Shown piece after piece: positions 33,331 through 43,078 of a DNA stretch of 64,000 nucleotides. This DNA comes from a virus: positions 124,001 through 188,000 of the IMG/VR virus record IMGVR_UViG_3300046542_000227; one strand, given 5' to 3'. A program made the position numbers and the translations under genes. The first letter of the stretch is position 1. Every line of letters starts with the position of its first letter. A model generated the notes under the pieces. It was not told the DNA's origin and did no database searches. It saw only the letters and a program-made list of their open reading frames with translations.

Positions 33331-34972
33331 ACGTGCGGTACACGGACAGTGCAGTTGTTGCCAAATGCAGGTCAGTGTCGTAGGTGCGTTTAATCCAGCG
33401 GATGAACAGCAACTCACCATTGGCCAAATCGTTGTTGACGATCTGATCTTTGTTCCAGTCCCCTACTGGGAACTCGTAAGCGTTGTTCATGAACTGCAGG
33501 ATGAAGTGAGTCGGTTGCGGCGCATCTTCCTCGACTTCGATGTTGAACAGTGGTTCGGCAGCGTAGTACATCTGATTCAGCCAATTCGCCATGGTGGTGT
33601 TACCCATGCCGAGGTTCAGCTTCCAGTTGTTCACGCTGACGTAACGCATGCTGGCGATCATGCTGCGACCATAGCCTGCGGTTTGGTTCGGGGTGAACAG
33701 GATTTCCCAGTTCGCCGGTTGGTTGTCACCGCTGTTGAGCAACGCGATGCGCATGGTCTGCACATGACGGTACTGAGCGAAGCGACCATCGACCTTGTTG
33801 ATGTCGATTGCCACGGTGATTTCCTGAACCACACCGTAAGACTTCGGATCGAACGGATTGGAGTTGGTGCCCAACTCGACGTACGGAGTGACGTTGTAGA
33901 ACGTCTGACGATCGAGGTTGTACATCCAGTACTCCATCCGGTAGCCCAGTGCAGCACTGACCCAGATCGGATAGCCGAACAGTTTGATTTCGTAAGCACC
34001 ATCAGCTGCCACAGTACGTGCACTGTAATCAACCGACAGGGTGCGGTTCAACGAAGGCACCATGTTGAAGCTGACTTCATCGTCAGCCAGTTGATAGTTC
34101 AGAACCATCGGGAACTGCTGGCCGATCTCGGTAGCGATGTAGTTACGCAGGCCGAACAGAGTGAACTGTCCACCGTTAACCGACTGACGCGAGATCGTGC
34201 CATCGCTGTAGGTAACGATCGCAGTCAACGGCAAGGATTCTACCGTAACGTTGAGCGGGAAGCCTACAACTTGTGGATCAGCCGAGGAGATGAACGGCGA
34301 GTCCAGATGGATGCCCTGTACGTAACGCTTGCTAGCGTCAGCACGACGGATCGCTTTGGAGTTCTGGATCAACAGTTGAGCTTGGGATACCGGAGTGCCT
34401 TGCTCACCGTAGAACACCACAGTAACGAGCTGACCATTGTCAAACGCTTCCATGGTGTACCCAGGCGCTGGCGCTTTAGCCGGCTTGCTGGTCACCGGGT
34501 CGTAGATCTCTTCGATTGGCACGGCGGTCCCGAGGAACGTCCCCGATGGATCGTACATAGCCGAGATCACCTTACCGAACTCTTCCGAGATGTCAGCACC
34601 CAAGAAGACTTGGTAATGCTGCATTTCACGGTGGTAGCTGTGCAGACGGTAATCTGGGGTCAGCGTGTGCGGAGTAACCGAGGTATCCAAGAACATCCGG
34701 AAAGATTCCGAACTGTAACCAGGACCTACGGCAACCAGTTTCGCATCAGCATCGCCATCAGAATCAACCGGTGGCTTCCATGGTACCAACACCGAATAAC
34801 CGGTGGTGATGTCCACATCCACTACACGGAAGTAACCTTGGGCCCAGTCCAAGATCTTGTCGTCTTTGTTCGGTACCCATTTGCCGTCGCTACCTGGGGC
34901 AACGATTTCCCAGCGGCCAAACTCGCGATAGCCCCGCTCGGGGTCGCGATAAACAGAATCATCAAAAGCCAT
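33329..34972 (-). CDS. Probable virion structural protein, 547 residues
   Basis: Beta-rich, few cysteines, no enzyme motifs, with a long series of aromatic strands: the composition of tail or baseplate proteins. It follows the 895-residue protein after three bases on the same strand, and the unit lies next to the sheath and tube genes. The precise location in the particle cannot be told. Confidence 0.75.
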   Translation of the reverse strand: MAFDDSVYRDPERGYREFGRWEIVAPGSDGKWVPNKDDKILDWAQGYFRVVDVDITTGYSVLVPWKPPVDSDGDADAKLVAVGPGYSSESFRMFLDTSVTPHTLTPDYRLHSYHREMQHYQVFLGADISEEFGKVISAMYDPSGTFLGTAVPIEEIYDPVTSKPAKAPAPGYTMEAFDNGQLVTVVFYGEQGTPVSQAQLLIQNSKAIRRADASKRYVQGIHLDSPFISSADPQVVGFPLNVTVESLPLTAIVTYSDGTISRQSVNGGQFTLFGLRNYIATEIGQQFPMVLNYQLADDEVSFNMVPSLNRTLSVDYSARTVAADGAYEIKLFGYPIWVSAALGYRMEYWMYNLDRQTFYNVTPYVELGTNSNPFDPKSYGVVQEITVAIDINKVDGRFAQYRHVQTMRIALLNSGDNQPANWEILFTPNQTAGYGRSMIASMRYVSVNNWKLNLGMGNTTMANWLNQMYYAAEPLFNIEVEEDAPQPTHFILQFMNNAYEFPVGDWNKDQIVNNDLANGELLFIRWIKRTYDTDLHLATTALSVYRT

Positions 34973-34975
34973 GGT

Positions 34976-37663
34976 TTATATCCCGTTGTCAACGAAGACA
35001 AACACTGAGACATCTGGAGGTACCTGGAGGTACGTCTTCAATGCCCGTTTCAAGAAGTTGTAGCGTTCGATTGGTAGCCCCACCGGAGCCCCTTTCCAAT
35101 GCGGGTAAACCTGCACATGGTTTTCGTTGTATGCTCGGTTAGCCAGATCGTGTTCCAACAACCATTCGTAGCTAGCCAGCCACGTACGGATATCGGCTTC
35201 ACTGTAGTGATCCATAATCCCTGGAGGATTCAGATACCCAGCTTTCAGGTCATGTACCAGCTTGTTGGCAAAGCACGACACCACAGCGTATTGCCGGGTA
35301 ATCGTGTCGACTGGTCCACGCACACGTTTCGGATACAGGTTGCCCATGTAAGCACCCACCGCAGCATCTTTAGCATTGTCCTCATCCCGGGCCTTACAGT
35401 CGTAGATGTAGACATCGCGGAACACCATCGGTGGAGTCTGGATGCTGTACGGTGCACCGTTACGCTCATCGGTAACCAACACCGTGCCCCACTCCTCTTC
35501 GAAATGCAGAGTAGCCGGATCGCGGTAGTGACCATCGATGATGATCCGTTGGACCTTGTGAGTGTGCAGGTTGTAGGTTGCATCGTTAGACAGCAGACCG
35601 TACTCGATGAACCCGAACTCCGATTGAACCGGACGGGTCAGATCACCTTCACACATGCCGTAACCACGCACGAGGATATCCTGCATTGCCGTAGCATTCA
35701 GGTATTCCATGTTGTGGATCACGATCTCAGGCCACTTGACGGTGTAGTCAAGGTCTTCAATAAGCGGACGTTTGTTGAGGAAGATATCGAGCTGAGCGAA
35801 TGGTACTTCCAGCAGCTTGTATTGATCCAAGCCCTGGTGGGTTTCATAGCTCGCCACACTGAAGCGCAACTGACCCGCGTCCTTATTAAGGCTCAGGGTG
35901 TAGTTGAGGAAGGCGTCGTCTTGACGAACGCAGCCATACCACTGGGTTTCGTCATACGACCACACCCAACGAGGGGTAGGTCCAGACTCATCCATGTAGC
36001 CCCAATCGATGCGGTTCGGTAGATCCGTGATATCAAGCCAGCCACCCTGCTGTATCCCCGCGTACAGTGCAACCACGTAGATACGGTAGTTGTAGCCATC
36101 CTTGAGTGTGACAGGAGTTTTGTCGTAAACCGTGTTCAGGGAGTTCCCACCCTTACCGACGATTGCTTCAACCCGCACTGCCGCAGTATTACGAACTGGA
36201 TAACGACGACCCGCCGCATGATAGTGGTATTCCAGCATGACCCCAGCGGCATCGAACTCATACACCGTGGCATTATACCAGTAGGCATAAGCAAGCTCAG
36301 CTTCACGACGACCGCCGTTGTTAGCTACCAGAGCAGGGGTTTTAGCCAGAATGCTAGCAGCAGCGTGATAACCAAACACAGCCCCAGCAAACTCTTGCGC
36401 AGCACTCTTCTGTTCTGTGGTGACGTCCGGATCCATGTAACCGATCGGTACGACCTGGGATTGTGGCGCACCCATGAACTTGACGTAGGCCGCCTTCTCC
36501 AAGTTAGCCGCTTTCCACAAGGCCAAGGACGAGTTCACCCCAGTCATTGCAGCCACTACCCGAGCATCCGACATCCGGTAGAGCTCATGGATACGAGACG
36601 CTTCCGGTTGGAGTGGACGGTCATAACCAGACTGACGGAAATACACCCGCAGTTTGAGTTCAGACAGACTGGTCCACTTGTCTTCGGTGAACTTGGTCGC
36701 ATCGATGATAAAGCGTGGATCGGTTGGGTGGTTCTGCATGAAGCTGTTCAGCCGTTCCACTGGGACCGAGTAGTCCTTGTGAGTCAGCTGGCGCACCCAG
36801 TTACCTTCGTTACGATGGTAAGTCGCCCCGAGGAACCGTCCATTGCCACCACCTTCCTTAATAAGGAAGATATCCAGGTCGTCGTAGAACTTGATCGACT
36901 TAACCGTTGGATCGTTGTAGTGGATGAGGAACTTGTTCTCGTTGTCCAACGTCGACAGGAACGTTGGGATGCTACTCAACGGAAAGTCAATGTACTTATC
37001 GATCGACGAATCGATGATCAGTTCCATCGCATCGCCCGGTGAGCAGTTCATCAAGCTCAAGGCATTACTGAAGCGACCGTTGACGTAGTAATACGGCGTG
37101 CGCCCTGGCCGTGCTGTAACCGCTTGGTTCATGGCGATCTGCAGTGCAACTACTTCCTGAGTCGACTTCGGGGTACCACCCATCACGAACACGTACTTAC
37201 GTGCCGCATCGGTCGAACGCTCGGAATCGAAATAGGCGTTATTGTAAAAGCGCAGATAAACGTCTTGCAGATCCAGCGTGTGCACCCGTTCGTTGATCTT
37301 GACGGCAACGATCAGGTTCTTGGTCTTGGTCAGCAACAGGTGAACGTTGTGACGTGGGAACTGAATCCCGTTGTTCAGGTACAGCTCCGAATACAACGCT
37401 GTCTCGTTGGCGATATCAGCCAACGACATCCAGTCATTGTAACGCTTCGGAATACCCAGTAGCGTCGGCTCTACTTTGCCGATCTGGTAGATCTGGTAAT
37501 AATCGCGCTCGGTCGGCAGTAGGTACCGTTCGAAGTCGACAGTGTAGGCTGTGTGCACACCAGAGCGAGGGGATAGCCGCACGAGACGATACACGTGCTG
37601 CCGGTCCATCGATGGGTTACACCAAACCGTACTGATCGCATGGCGCAGAAGGTACTCGTTCAT
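34976..37663 (-). CDS. Probable virion structural protein, 895 residues
   Basis: The longest protein in the window. Beta-rich with many tyrosines, asparagines and glycines, no transmembrane span and no visible catalytic motif, suggesting a baseplate or tail component. AGGT lies before the ATG. It heads a two-gene leftward unit whose 22-base upstream element (37710-37731) is nearly identical to that before the 37798-38718 gene. Confidence 0.75.
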   Translation of the reverse strand: MNEYLLRHAISTVWCNPSMDRQHVYRLVRLSPRSGVHTAYTVDFERYLLPTERDYYQIYQIGKVEPTLLGIPKRYNDWMSLADIANETALYSELYLNNGIQFPRHNVHLLLTKTKNLIVAVKINERVHTLDLQDVYLRFYNNAYFDSERSTDAARKYVFVMGGTPKSTQEVVALQIAMNQAVTARPGRTPYYYVNGRFSNALSLMNCSPGDAMELIIDSSIDKYIDFPLSSIPTFLSTLDNENKFLIHYNDPTVKSIKFYDDLDIFLIKEGGGNGRFLGATYHRNEGNWVRQLTHKDYSVPVERLNSFMQNHPTDPRFIIDATKFTEDKWTSLSELKLRVYFRQSGYDRPLQPEASRIHELYRMSDARVVAAMTGVNSSLALWKAANLEKAAYVKFMGAPQSQVVPIGYMDPDVTTEQKSAAQEFAGAVFGYHAAASILAKTPALVANNGGRREAELAYAYWYNATVYEFDAAGVMLEYHYHAAGRRYPVRNTAAVRVEAIVGKGGNSLNTVYDKTPVTLKDGYNYRIYVVALYAGIQQGGWLDITDLPNRIDWGYMDESGPTPRWVWSYDETQWYGCVRQDDAFLNYTLSLNKDAGQLRFSVASYETHQGLDQYKLLEVPFAQLDIFLNKRPLIEDLDYTVKWPEIVIHNMEYLNATAMQDILVRGYGMCEGDLTRPVQSEFGFIEYGLLSNDATYNLHTHKVQRIIIDGHYRDPATLHFEEEWGTVLVTDERNGAPYSIQTPPMVFRDVYIYDCKARDEDNAKDAAVGAYMGNLYPKRVRGPVDTITRQYAVVSCFANKLVHDLKAGYLNPPGIMDHYSEADIRTWLASYEWLLEHDLANRAYNENHVQVYPHWKGAPVGLPIERYNFLKRALKTYLQVPPDVSVFVFVDNGI

Positions 37664-37709
37664 TTAGGCTACCTGTGAACTGAGGTGACAAATTATACTG
37701 GCATGCTTA

Positions 37710-37731
37710 GTTAAAGCTCATAACATCGAGT
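37710..37731 (-). promoter_or_regulatory. Repeated TATG-class late promoter candidate
   Basis: On the minus strand ACTCGATGTTATGAGC then TTTAAC, differing by one base in 22 from the copy at 38803-38824. It lies 47 bases upstream of the 895-residue gene's start. Confidence 0.5.
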
Positions 37732-37744
37732 GCTATGCTATCAA

Positions 37745-37790
37745 GACATAAAGCCCTCCCCTTTCACGGGGGAGGGTATATGCCGCGTTG
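37745..37790 (-). terminator. Terminator
   Basis: CCCTCCCC/GGGGAGGG with a seven-base loop (TTTCACG), flanked by GACATAAA and TATATGCCG. It ends the leftward 306-residue gene. Confidence 0.8.
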
Positions 37791-37797
37791 TGTGAAA

Positions 37798-38718
37798 TTA
37801 TTTGAACTGTTCTGCGACTTGGCGGTAGACCAGATCCGTGAACGTTTTATGGTCACGGTCACTGCCGGCCGATTTGGCCCGCATGAAGATCGCCGACTTG
37901 CGGTAGGACTTGTCCTCCAGCGCACAATAAACCATGGCAATAAAGGTAGGCAAGTGTTCCAGTGCCACACCAATGTTCTCACGATAGTTGACACCGCTGA
38001 AGCTACCAGCAACCAACAGCCAGATGTCCGGGAACTTCAGCTTACCCATGCGAATGGTGCCGAGGTCTTCCGAGACAGTACGGGCCAAGTCATCGAAGGT
38101 AGCCAGTGACTTGATCGTGTCAGCCACTTCCATTACCGTACGCAGGTCTGCCTTGGTAACCCGTTGCACGATGTTCGCCATTTCCAGGCGAGCTTCCGGA
38201 TCGGTCGCTACCGCGTCGTCCGACATGCCCAGGTAGTAGTAGGCAACCGCAATGCTGACCTTCAGTTCAGCAGCCAAATCCAAGTTGAACTTCTGGCTCA
38301 GGGCCAGAGTAATCCAACGAGTAAAGGTGATCATCGGTACATCGCCGAGGCGGCGAATAACTGCTTTATCACCCTTCATCAACTGCAAAGTCAGTGCCCC
38401 ACGAATGCAGTGGAACATGTAATCGTTTTCAGCAGTTAGACGGTATGTACCTGTACGGCGATCGTATCGCATATACGGTCGACCATCCAGGACAAGCCTG
38501 GGTTCCTGATCAGTCCCCAGATTCACATATTGGGTGAAGCCGTTGACGTCCTCGTGTTCTTCGCTTGGGGTAACGAAGTGAAAGTTTTTAATAACGTTAC
38601 CACCAGGAGTCTCAACCTCAGGGAGAGGAAGATCGATCTGGGCGCGCTTGATCTGGCTGATGATTTTATCAGTTTGATACATGCGTCCTTGGTGGGTATC
38701 GTAAGGCATGAGAATCAT
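37798..38718 (-). CDS. Probable virion protein, 306 residues
   Basis: The ATG at 38718 (MILMPYDTHQ) has GGAG seven bases upstream and is preferred over a GTG at 38760. Helical, with no recognised motif. It has its own copy of the repeated late-type element and its own terminator, beside the sheath gene, so a structural or assembly role (for example tail completion) is plausible. Confidence 0.7.
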   Translation of the reverse strand: MILMPYDTHQGRMYQTDKIISQIKRAQIDLPLPEVETPGGNVIKNFHFVTPSEEHEDVNGFTQYVNLGTDQEPRLVLDGRPYMRYDRRTGTYRLTAENDYMFHCIRGALTLQLMKGDKAVIRRLGDVPMITFTRWITLALSQKFNLDLAAELKVSIAVAYYYLGMSDDAVATDPEARLEMANIVQRVTKADLRTVMEVADTIKSLATFDDLARTVSEDLGTIRMGKLKFPDIWLLVAGSFSGVNYRENIGVALEHLPTFIAMVYCALEDKSYRKSAIFMRAKSAGSDRDHKTFTDLVYRQVAEQFK

Positions 38719-38802
38719 GCTGCGACTCCATCGTTGGTCGATTAAAAATACATTGGTCACTTAATAGCGCCAATGCTGTTTAATATCTATGGATTGAATT
38801 GG

Positions 38803-38824
38803 GTTAACGCTCATAACATCGAGT
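38803..38824 (-). promoter_or_regulatory. Repeated TATG-class late promoter candidate
   Basis: On the minus strand ACTCGATGTTATGAGC then GTTAAC. GCTCATAACATCGAGT (plus strand) is shared exactly with 37716-37731. It is 85 bases upstream of the 38718 start. The sheath gene begins 34 bases away in the opposite direction. Confidence 0.5.
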
Positions 38825-38857
38825 CACCGTGCACCACGCCCTCCTAGGAGACAAAAG

Positions 38858-40924
38858 ATGGCATCTATCAACTCGACGCCGCGGATCGTTTACGGCGGCA
38901 TCAACGACAAGTCCCGTGGGACTCCGTCGCGGGCACCGATCACTTACCCGCAGCACGCGCCTCTGTTGCGCCTGTGGTGTGAAACCGGTACCGACAAAAC
39001 CGTTTTTCTCGGCAACGAGAACAGCGACTTCAATACCATGTTCGGTGCGCAAACGCTGGCTCGTCGTGGTAAGTTCTTTAACCTGCAATCGCTGCTGGCA
39101 GAAACCCTGCTCGGCGCCGGTAACGGTTTCTTCGTTAAGCGCCTGATTCCTCAGGATGCCAAGAAGTCCCGTTTGATCGTAGGTCTGGAAATCGTTCGTG
39201 ACGATATCCCGGCTCTGCTGGAGCGCCTGTCGGGCTTCAACTACAACGGTCAGATCCCGGCTCAGAACGCTGATCCACTGCCTCCTATCGATGGCCTGCG
39301 CGCACGTATTGTCGTCGTGCCAGCTACCGGTGAGCCAGGTACTGCCGAAGTTATGCCCGGCACCCTGTTGGCGGAGAAGGATGGCACTCAAGCTGACATC
39401 TATCCACTGTTCGAATTGCCTGCCTCGTACTTCGGTGCCAGCGGTAACAACCTGGGCATCCGTGTCTGGGCTCCGAACGACAAGACCAACGAAGTCTGGG
39501 ACGAGGCTACGGCCGAGACCTTCAAGACCCGTATGTTCCGCATGCAGTTCATGCAGAAAGTCGCCAACACCAACATCCCGGCCATCGTGCTGACGGCGTT
39601 CGGTGAAGACTACGTTGATGTGTGCTTCACTCCTGGTGCGTACAGCGCTACCACGGACAAAGAGTACTACCTCGGCGACACGCTGATCAAAGCCTACAGC
39701 GACGACGGTATCGAGTCGGGCCTCGCGCCTCTGACTTCCCCGTTCAGCAAGGTCTACGTCTACGACGAGCACATCAAAACTGTGCAAGACCTGATCTACG
39801 CTCGTGAACTGGCCAACAACCCAGCTCTCGCAGCGAGCGTTACCCAGTCGAGCCAGATCGATTTCCTGACCGGCACTGGCACCGACGGCGACCTGTACCA
39901 ATCCTTGTACCTCCTGGGTGCTCTGGATGGCGGTATCGTGTTGGGCGACGGCACCACCGTTTACGCTAAAGGCGGCGAAGACGGCACCATGACCCACGCT
40001 GCTTATGAAGAGCTGGTGACTGTTGAAAACACCGCGTTCGGCCAACTGGGCGATCTGTACGAGAACACCGCGCTGTATCAGTTCTCGCACATTTACGACA
40101 CCGGTCTGTCGATGGAAGGCAAGTTCGCAATGATGAACGTGCTGGGCCAACGTCGTGACCTGAAGACCATCTTCACTACCTACGTCGAATCCGAACAGCG
40201 TGCCCCGACTCTGTCGGAAGAGCTGTCTCGCGGCCAGGTTCTGATGACCCGTCTGAAGGCCTATCCGGAATCGACTCTCTACGGCACCGGCATCTGCCGC
40301 GCCGAAGTCATCTATCAGACCGGTGAGCTGATGGGTGGTGGTTACAGCAAGCCTGTGCCACAGATCATCGACTACGCGAACAACTGGGCGAAGTTTGCTG
40401 GTGCTGGCACCGGTATCCTGCTCGATGGCGCTGACATCGATATCGACCCGAACAACATGGTCACCTTGGTGAAGAACCTGAACGTGCCGTACTTCCCGGC
40501 CCGTGCTCAGTCCAACGCCTGGGAATCCGGTGGTACCTACTCGTTGACGTACGACACGCGTAGCAACTACTACCCTTGCGTGCGTTCGGTTTACCAGGAC
40601 GAGACTTCGGTTCTCCTGTCGCCGATCACCACCAACATCGCCTGCGACATCGTGCGCCAGATCATCCGCATTCACCAGAAGTTCTCTGGTAACGCGAAGC
40701 TCACCAAAGAGCAGCTGATCGAGCGTTCCGACAAGGAGATCCTGCGTATTGTTGAAGGTCGTTACGCTGGCCGGGTGCAGATCCGTCCAGAGACTTACAT
40801 CAACGATGCCGATGCCAACAATGGTGTGACCTGGCACTGTAAAGTGCGGTTGTACGCGAACAACCCTCGCACCACCATGTTCTTCGAACTCGAAACCTAT
40901 CGCATGGACGCCCTGGCCGAGTAA
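38858..40924 (+). CDS. Contractile tail sheath protein
   Basis: A 688-residue protein beginning ASINSTPRIVYGG with the early block APLLRLWCETGTDKTVFLGN and RRGKFF typical of myovirus sheath N-termini. The C-terminal about 150 residues (IACDIVRQIIRI ... VRLYANNPRTTMFFELET) have the usual sheath core. Length is close to the phiKZ sheath (gp29, about 695). AGGAG precedes the ATG. Codons are strongly C-ended, as expected for an abundant protein. The tube gene follows 34 bases downstream, the same order as in phiKZ. Confidence 0.9.
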   Translation: MASINSTPRIVYGGINDKSRGTPSRAPITYPQHAPLLRLWCETGTDKTVFLGNENSDFNTMFGAQTLARRGKFFNLQSLLAETLLGAGNGFFVKRLIPQDAKKSRLIVGLEIVRDDIPALLERLSGFNYNGQIPAQNADPLPPIDGLRARIVVVPATGEPGTAEVMPGTLLAEKDGTQADIYPLFELPASYFGASGNNLGIRVWAPNDKTNEVWDEATAETFKTRMFRMQFMQKVANTNIPAIVLTAFGEDYVDVCFTPGAYSATTDKEYYLGDTLIKAYSDDGIESGLAPLTSPFSKVYVYDEHIKTVQDLIYARELANNPALAASVTQSSQIDFLTGTGTDGDLYQSLYLLGALDGGIVLGDGTTVYAKGGEDGTMTHAAYEELVTVENTAFGQLGDLYENTALYQFSHIYDTGLSMEGKFAMMNVLGQRRDLKTIFTTYVESEQRAPTLSEELSRGQVLMTRLKAYPESTLYGTGICRAEVIYQTGELMGGGYSKPVPQIIDYANNWAKFAGAGTGILLDGADIDIDPNNMVTLVKNLNVPYFPARAQSNAWESGGTYSLTYDTRSNYYPCVRSVYQDETSVLLSPITTNIACDIVRQIIRIHQKFSGNAKLTKEQLIERSDKEILRIVEGRYAGRVQIRPETYINDADANNGVTWHCKVRLYANNPRTTMFFELETYRMDALAE

Positions 40925-40958
40925 TCGGCCAGTTCGTTCTTCACAAGGGTAAATACCA

Positions 40959-41825
40959 ATGGATCGTTACAGCAGTCCGTTTATCGGTCAGAACGGTTAT
41001 GGCCGGGGCCAGTCCCCGGGCACTATCAACCTGGCTCAAGCCGGTACCCACACCATGGCACCGGATCTGGCGAACATCGCCAGTAACACACCACTCGTCG
41101 CACGGAACCTGGTACCGTTCCTCATCGAGCCGCCACGGTTCTTTGAATTCTTGCCGAACCGCGAACTGGCAGTCCGCTGCCTGAAAGCGTTCATCGAGAA
41201 GCACACCCGCACCATCAACGGTCTGAACCAGCAGATCTCGGTCGACACTGCCGATAACCCCTACGGTGGTTCCGGTGAAGCGATCAAGGTTGCGACCAAC
41301 GTTACCCGTGCCCAGTCGAACCCAACCTTCGGTGGTTGGGAACTGCAAGGCCGCGCGGTTACCCGCTTCATCAAGTGGTGGATCCAGTACGGTATTGGTG
41401 ACGAAAACACCAAGATCCCTCTGGTGGTAGCCGATGGTGCAGTACGGGCCGATCAGTATGATGCATCGTTCTACGGTGCTACCATCCTGTTCGTTGAACC
41501 GGACGCGTCCTTCTCCGAGCCGATCTCGGCTTGGTTGGGTACCAACATGTTCCCTCTGGCGACCCCGCCTTGGGAAGGTCGTAAGGATGCTGGCCAGTTG
41601 GGTCAGAACCTGGAGTTCGATATCGAGTTCTCCATGGTCTCCGACGTTTCTGTGGGCACTACCATCTTCGCTCGCGAAATGATGCGCTCCCTGAACCTGC
41701 GTGGCATGAACCCGAACGATCGTCGTCTGTGGTTCACCGGCGTTAGCGCCGACGTGGCAGCTGCTCAGAATGGCCTGCAACAGCAGCTCACTGAAGGCGC
41801 TGCTGCTCGTCAGAACGTTGGTTAA
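40959..41825 (+). CDS. Tail tube protein (probable)
   Basis: 288 residues directly after the sheath gene, the position and size of phiKZ gp30. Beta-rich centre (FGGWELQGRAVTRFIKWW; FYGATILFVEPDASFSEP) with a glycine-rich N-terminus. Codon usage matches the sheath gene. It would line the inside of the contractile tail. The assignment rests mostly on gene order. Confidence 0.75.
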   Translation: MDRYSSPFIGQNGYGRGQSPGTINLAQAGTHTMAPDLANIASNTPLVARNLVPFLIEPPRFFEFLPNRELAVRCLKAFIEKHTRTINGLNQQISVDTADNPYGGSGEAIKVATNVTRAQSNPTFGGWELQGRAVTRFIKWWIQYGIGDENTKIPLVVADGAVRADQYDASFYGATILFVEPDASFSEPISAWLGTNMFPLATPPWEGRKDAGQLGQNLEFDIEFSMVSDVSVGTTIFAREMMRSLNLRGMNPNDRRLWFTGVSADVAAAQNGLQQQLTEGAAARQNVG

Positions 41826-41838
41826 GGAGTAATCCTTA

Positions 41839-42012
41839 ATGGCAGCCGTGTTGAATCAACCTACCTCCACAGCCGGGACTCCGGCACCCGCACAGGCAAC
41901 TGAGCGAAAGGCCCAGGGTCAACTGGTGTCCACCGGAGTCGCGGCTGCTCTCAACGGACTGGCTGGTGGTCTAGAGCAAGCTGCTAAAGAGCGTGCACTG
42001 GACAACCTGTAA
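41839..42012 (+). CDS. Small alanine-rich protein, 57 residues
   Basis: AAGGAG lies nine bases upstream of the ATG, and the gene follows the tube gene after 13 bases. Composition is Ala/Gln/Thr/Gly (a proline/threonine-rich N-terminus, then helix VSTGVAAALNGLAGGLEQAAKERA). Cotranscribed with sheath and tube and closed by a terminator, so perhaps a minor tail or chaperone protein. Confidence 0.7.
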   Translation: MAAVLNQPTSTAGTPAPAQATERKAQGQLVSTGVAAALNGLAGGLEQAAKERALDNL

Positions 42013-42021
42013 AAACATACT

Positions 42022-42050
42022 GCCCTCCTCGATATGAGGAGGGCTTTATG
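42022..42050 (+). terminator. Terminator of the sheath-tube unit
   Basis: GCCCTCCTC-GATAT-GAGGAGGGC followed by TTTATGCTG. Confidence 0.85.
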
Positions 42051-42075
42051 CTGTCCACTGCATTTAGTCTGAGAC

Positions 42076-42095
42076 CTATATCACTGAAGAGATAA
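42076..42095 (+). promoter_or_regulatory. phiKZ-type early promoter element
   Basis: CTATATCAC-N6-GATAA, ending 23 bases before the start at 42119. Confidence 0.7.
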
Positions 42096-42118
42096 ACCAC
42101 CCAATCTAAGGAAGTGTT

Positions 42119-42385
42119 ATGTTCAAGTCTCTACTGGTTGTCATGCTATCTCTGTTCGCGATCTCGGCCTTTGCTGATACCGACGAGGAGATGTACAAGA
42201 ATAGCTACATGGTCATGTGCGAAGGTTACGTGTGCCAAGACCTGCGCAACAATGAATGGTTCCCAGTGGCCGATACTGAAGAACCACAGTACGGCTACGT
42301 GTTGCACTTCACCAAAGACTACACCGATGTGGAAGTACTCAAAGCCACGCCTTACATCCTAGAGCGACTTCGCGGGGAGCAGTAA
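42119..42385 (+). CDS. Secreted (periplasmic) protein, 88 residues
   Basis: Residues 1-20 are a textbook Sec signal peptide: one lysine, a hydrophobic core (LLVVMLSLFAIS) and cleavage after AFA before DTDEE. The mature part of about 68 residues is acidic with two cysteines nine apart in the periplasm (CEGYVCQD region), able to form a disulfide. It is first behind an early-type promoter, so export early in infection, perhaps to exclude other phages or alter the envelope, is an inference. Confidence 0.8.
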   Translation: MFKSLLVVMLSLFAISAFADTDEEMYKNSYMVMCEGYVCQDLRNNEWFPVADTEEPQYGYVLHFTKDYTDVEVLKATPYILERLRGEQ

Positions 42386-43035
42386 TGTCTAAAGTACACC
42401 AGTTGACACCAAAGCACGTTGAGGGTGTGGACTCGATGGGTAACCCCTTCGTGATCCACTTGTTGGGTTTTATGCCGTCCAATCTGGGTAGTCTGGCGGA
42501 ACTGCCTAACGTCTACCTGTACGAGCCCGAAAGCCAGTTCCACTTCTTCTTGCGGTTTGAGTTCGTTGGTGACATTAACACCACTCGGACTTTTATCAAC
42601 AACTATGAGTTGGACATCCTGACCAGCATGTATTGCGCTTTGATCAAAGCGCATATCCGTGATGCCGGGTTCAGTCTGCCTGAGCAAGTGGTGATCAGTG
42701 ACGTACACCAAATGCTACTCACCTTCCGGGATTCTGGCGTGTGTCATTCTTACGGGTGGTTGTACCGTGGGATGTCGCAAAGCTTTATCTTCGAGATGGG
42801 TGCAGTGTTCTTCCATGTCTATCGTGAAGAGAAGGCCGATCGTTGGTCTATCCCAATCGAGGTCAATGGCGTACGTCATCAGATCTACTTGATCACCAGT
42901 CCTACGAAAGTACGGCTGGATCCACAGACGGTGTTTGAAGGTAACGCCCAAGCGTACAGCGAACTCGAAGATTGGTTTAACAAGACCGTCAACGAATCGC
43001 CGTATACCCGGGCTGAGTTTGTAATGGTGCGGTAG
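42385..43035 (+). CDS. Hypothetical protein, 216 residues
   Basis: Starts on the last base of the previous stop. Mixed alpha/beta, no signal peptide, no membrane segment. No recognised domain. Cotranscribed with the secreted protein from the promoter at 42076. Confidence 0.8.
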   Translation: MSKVHQLTPKHVEGVDSMGNPFVIHLLGFMPSNLGSLAELPNVYLYEPESQFHFFLRFEFVGDINTTRTFINNYELDILTSMYCALIKAHIRDAGFSLPEQVVISDVHQMLLTFRDSGVCHSYGWLYRGMSQSFIFEMGAVFFHVYREEKADRWSIPIEVNGVRHQIYLITSPTKVRLDPQTVFEGNAQAYSELEDWFNKTVNESPYTRAEFVMVR

Positions 43036-43036
43036 A

Positions 43037-43078
43037 CGGCATAAGGGGAGGCTAGGCCTCCCCAGTGCTTTTTCTTTT
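43037..43078. terminator. Two-way terminator
   Basis: GGGGAGG-CTAGG-CCTCCCC with GACGGCATAA before it and AGTGCTTTTTCTTTTTA after it, between convergent genes. The stem is at 43045-43063. Confidence 0.85.

Noticed and set aside
33314-35008. 564-codon plus-strand frame opposite a structural gene
   Set aside because: Starts inside the two-way terminator, covers the same DNA as the 547-residue leftward gene, and has shadow-like composition.
38804-40837. 677-codon minus-strand frame opposite the sheath gene
   Set aside because: Shadow created by the strong C-ended codon bias of the sheath gene.
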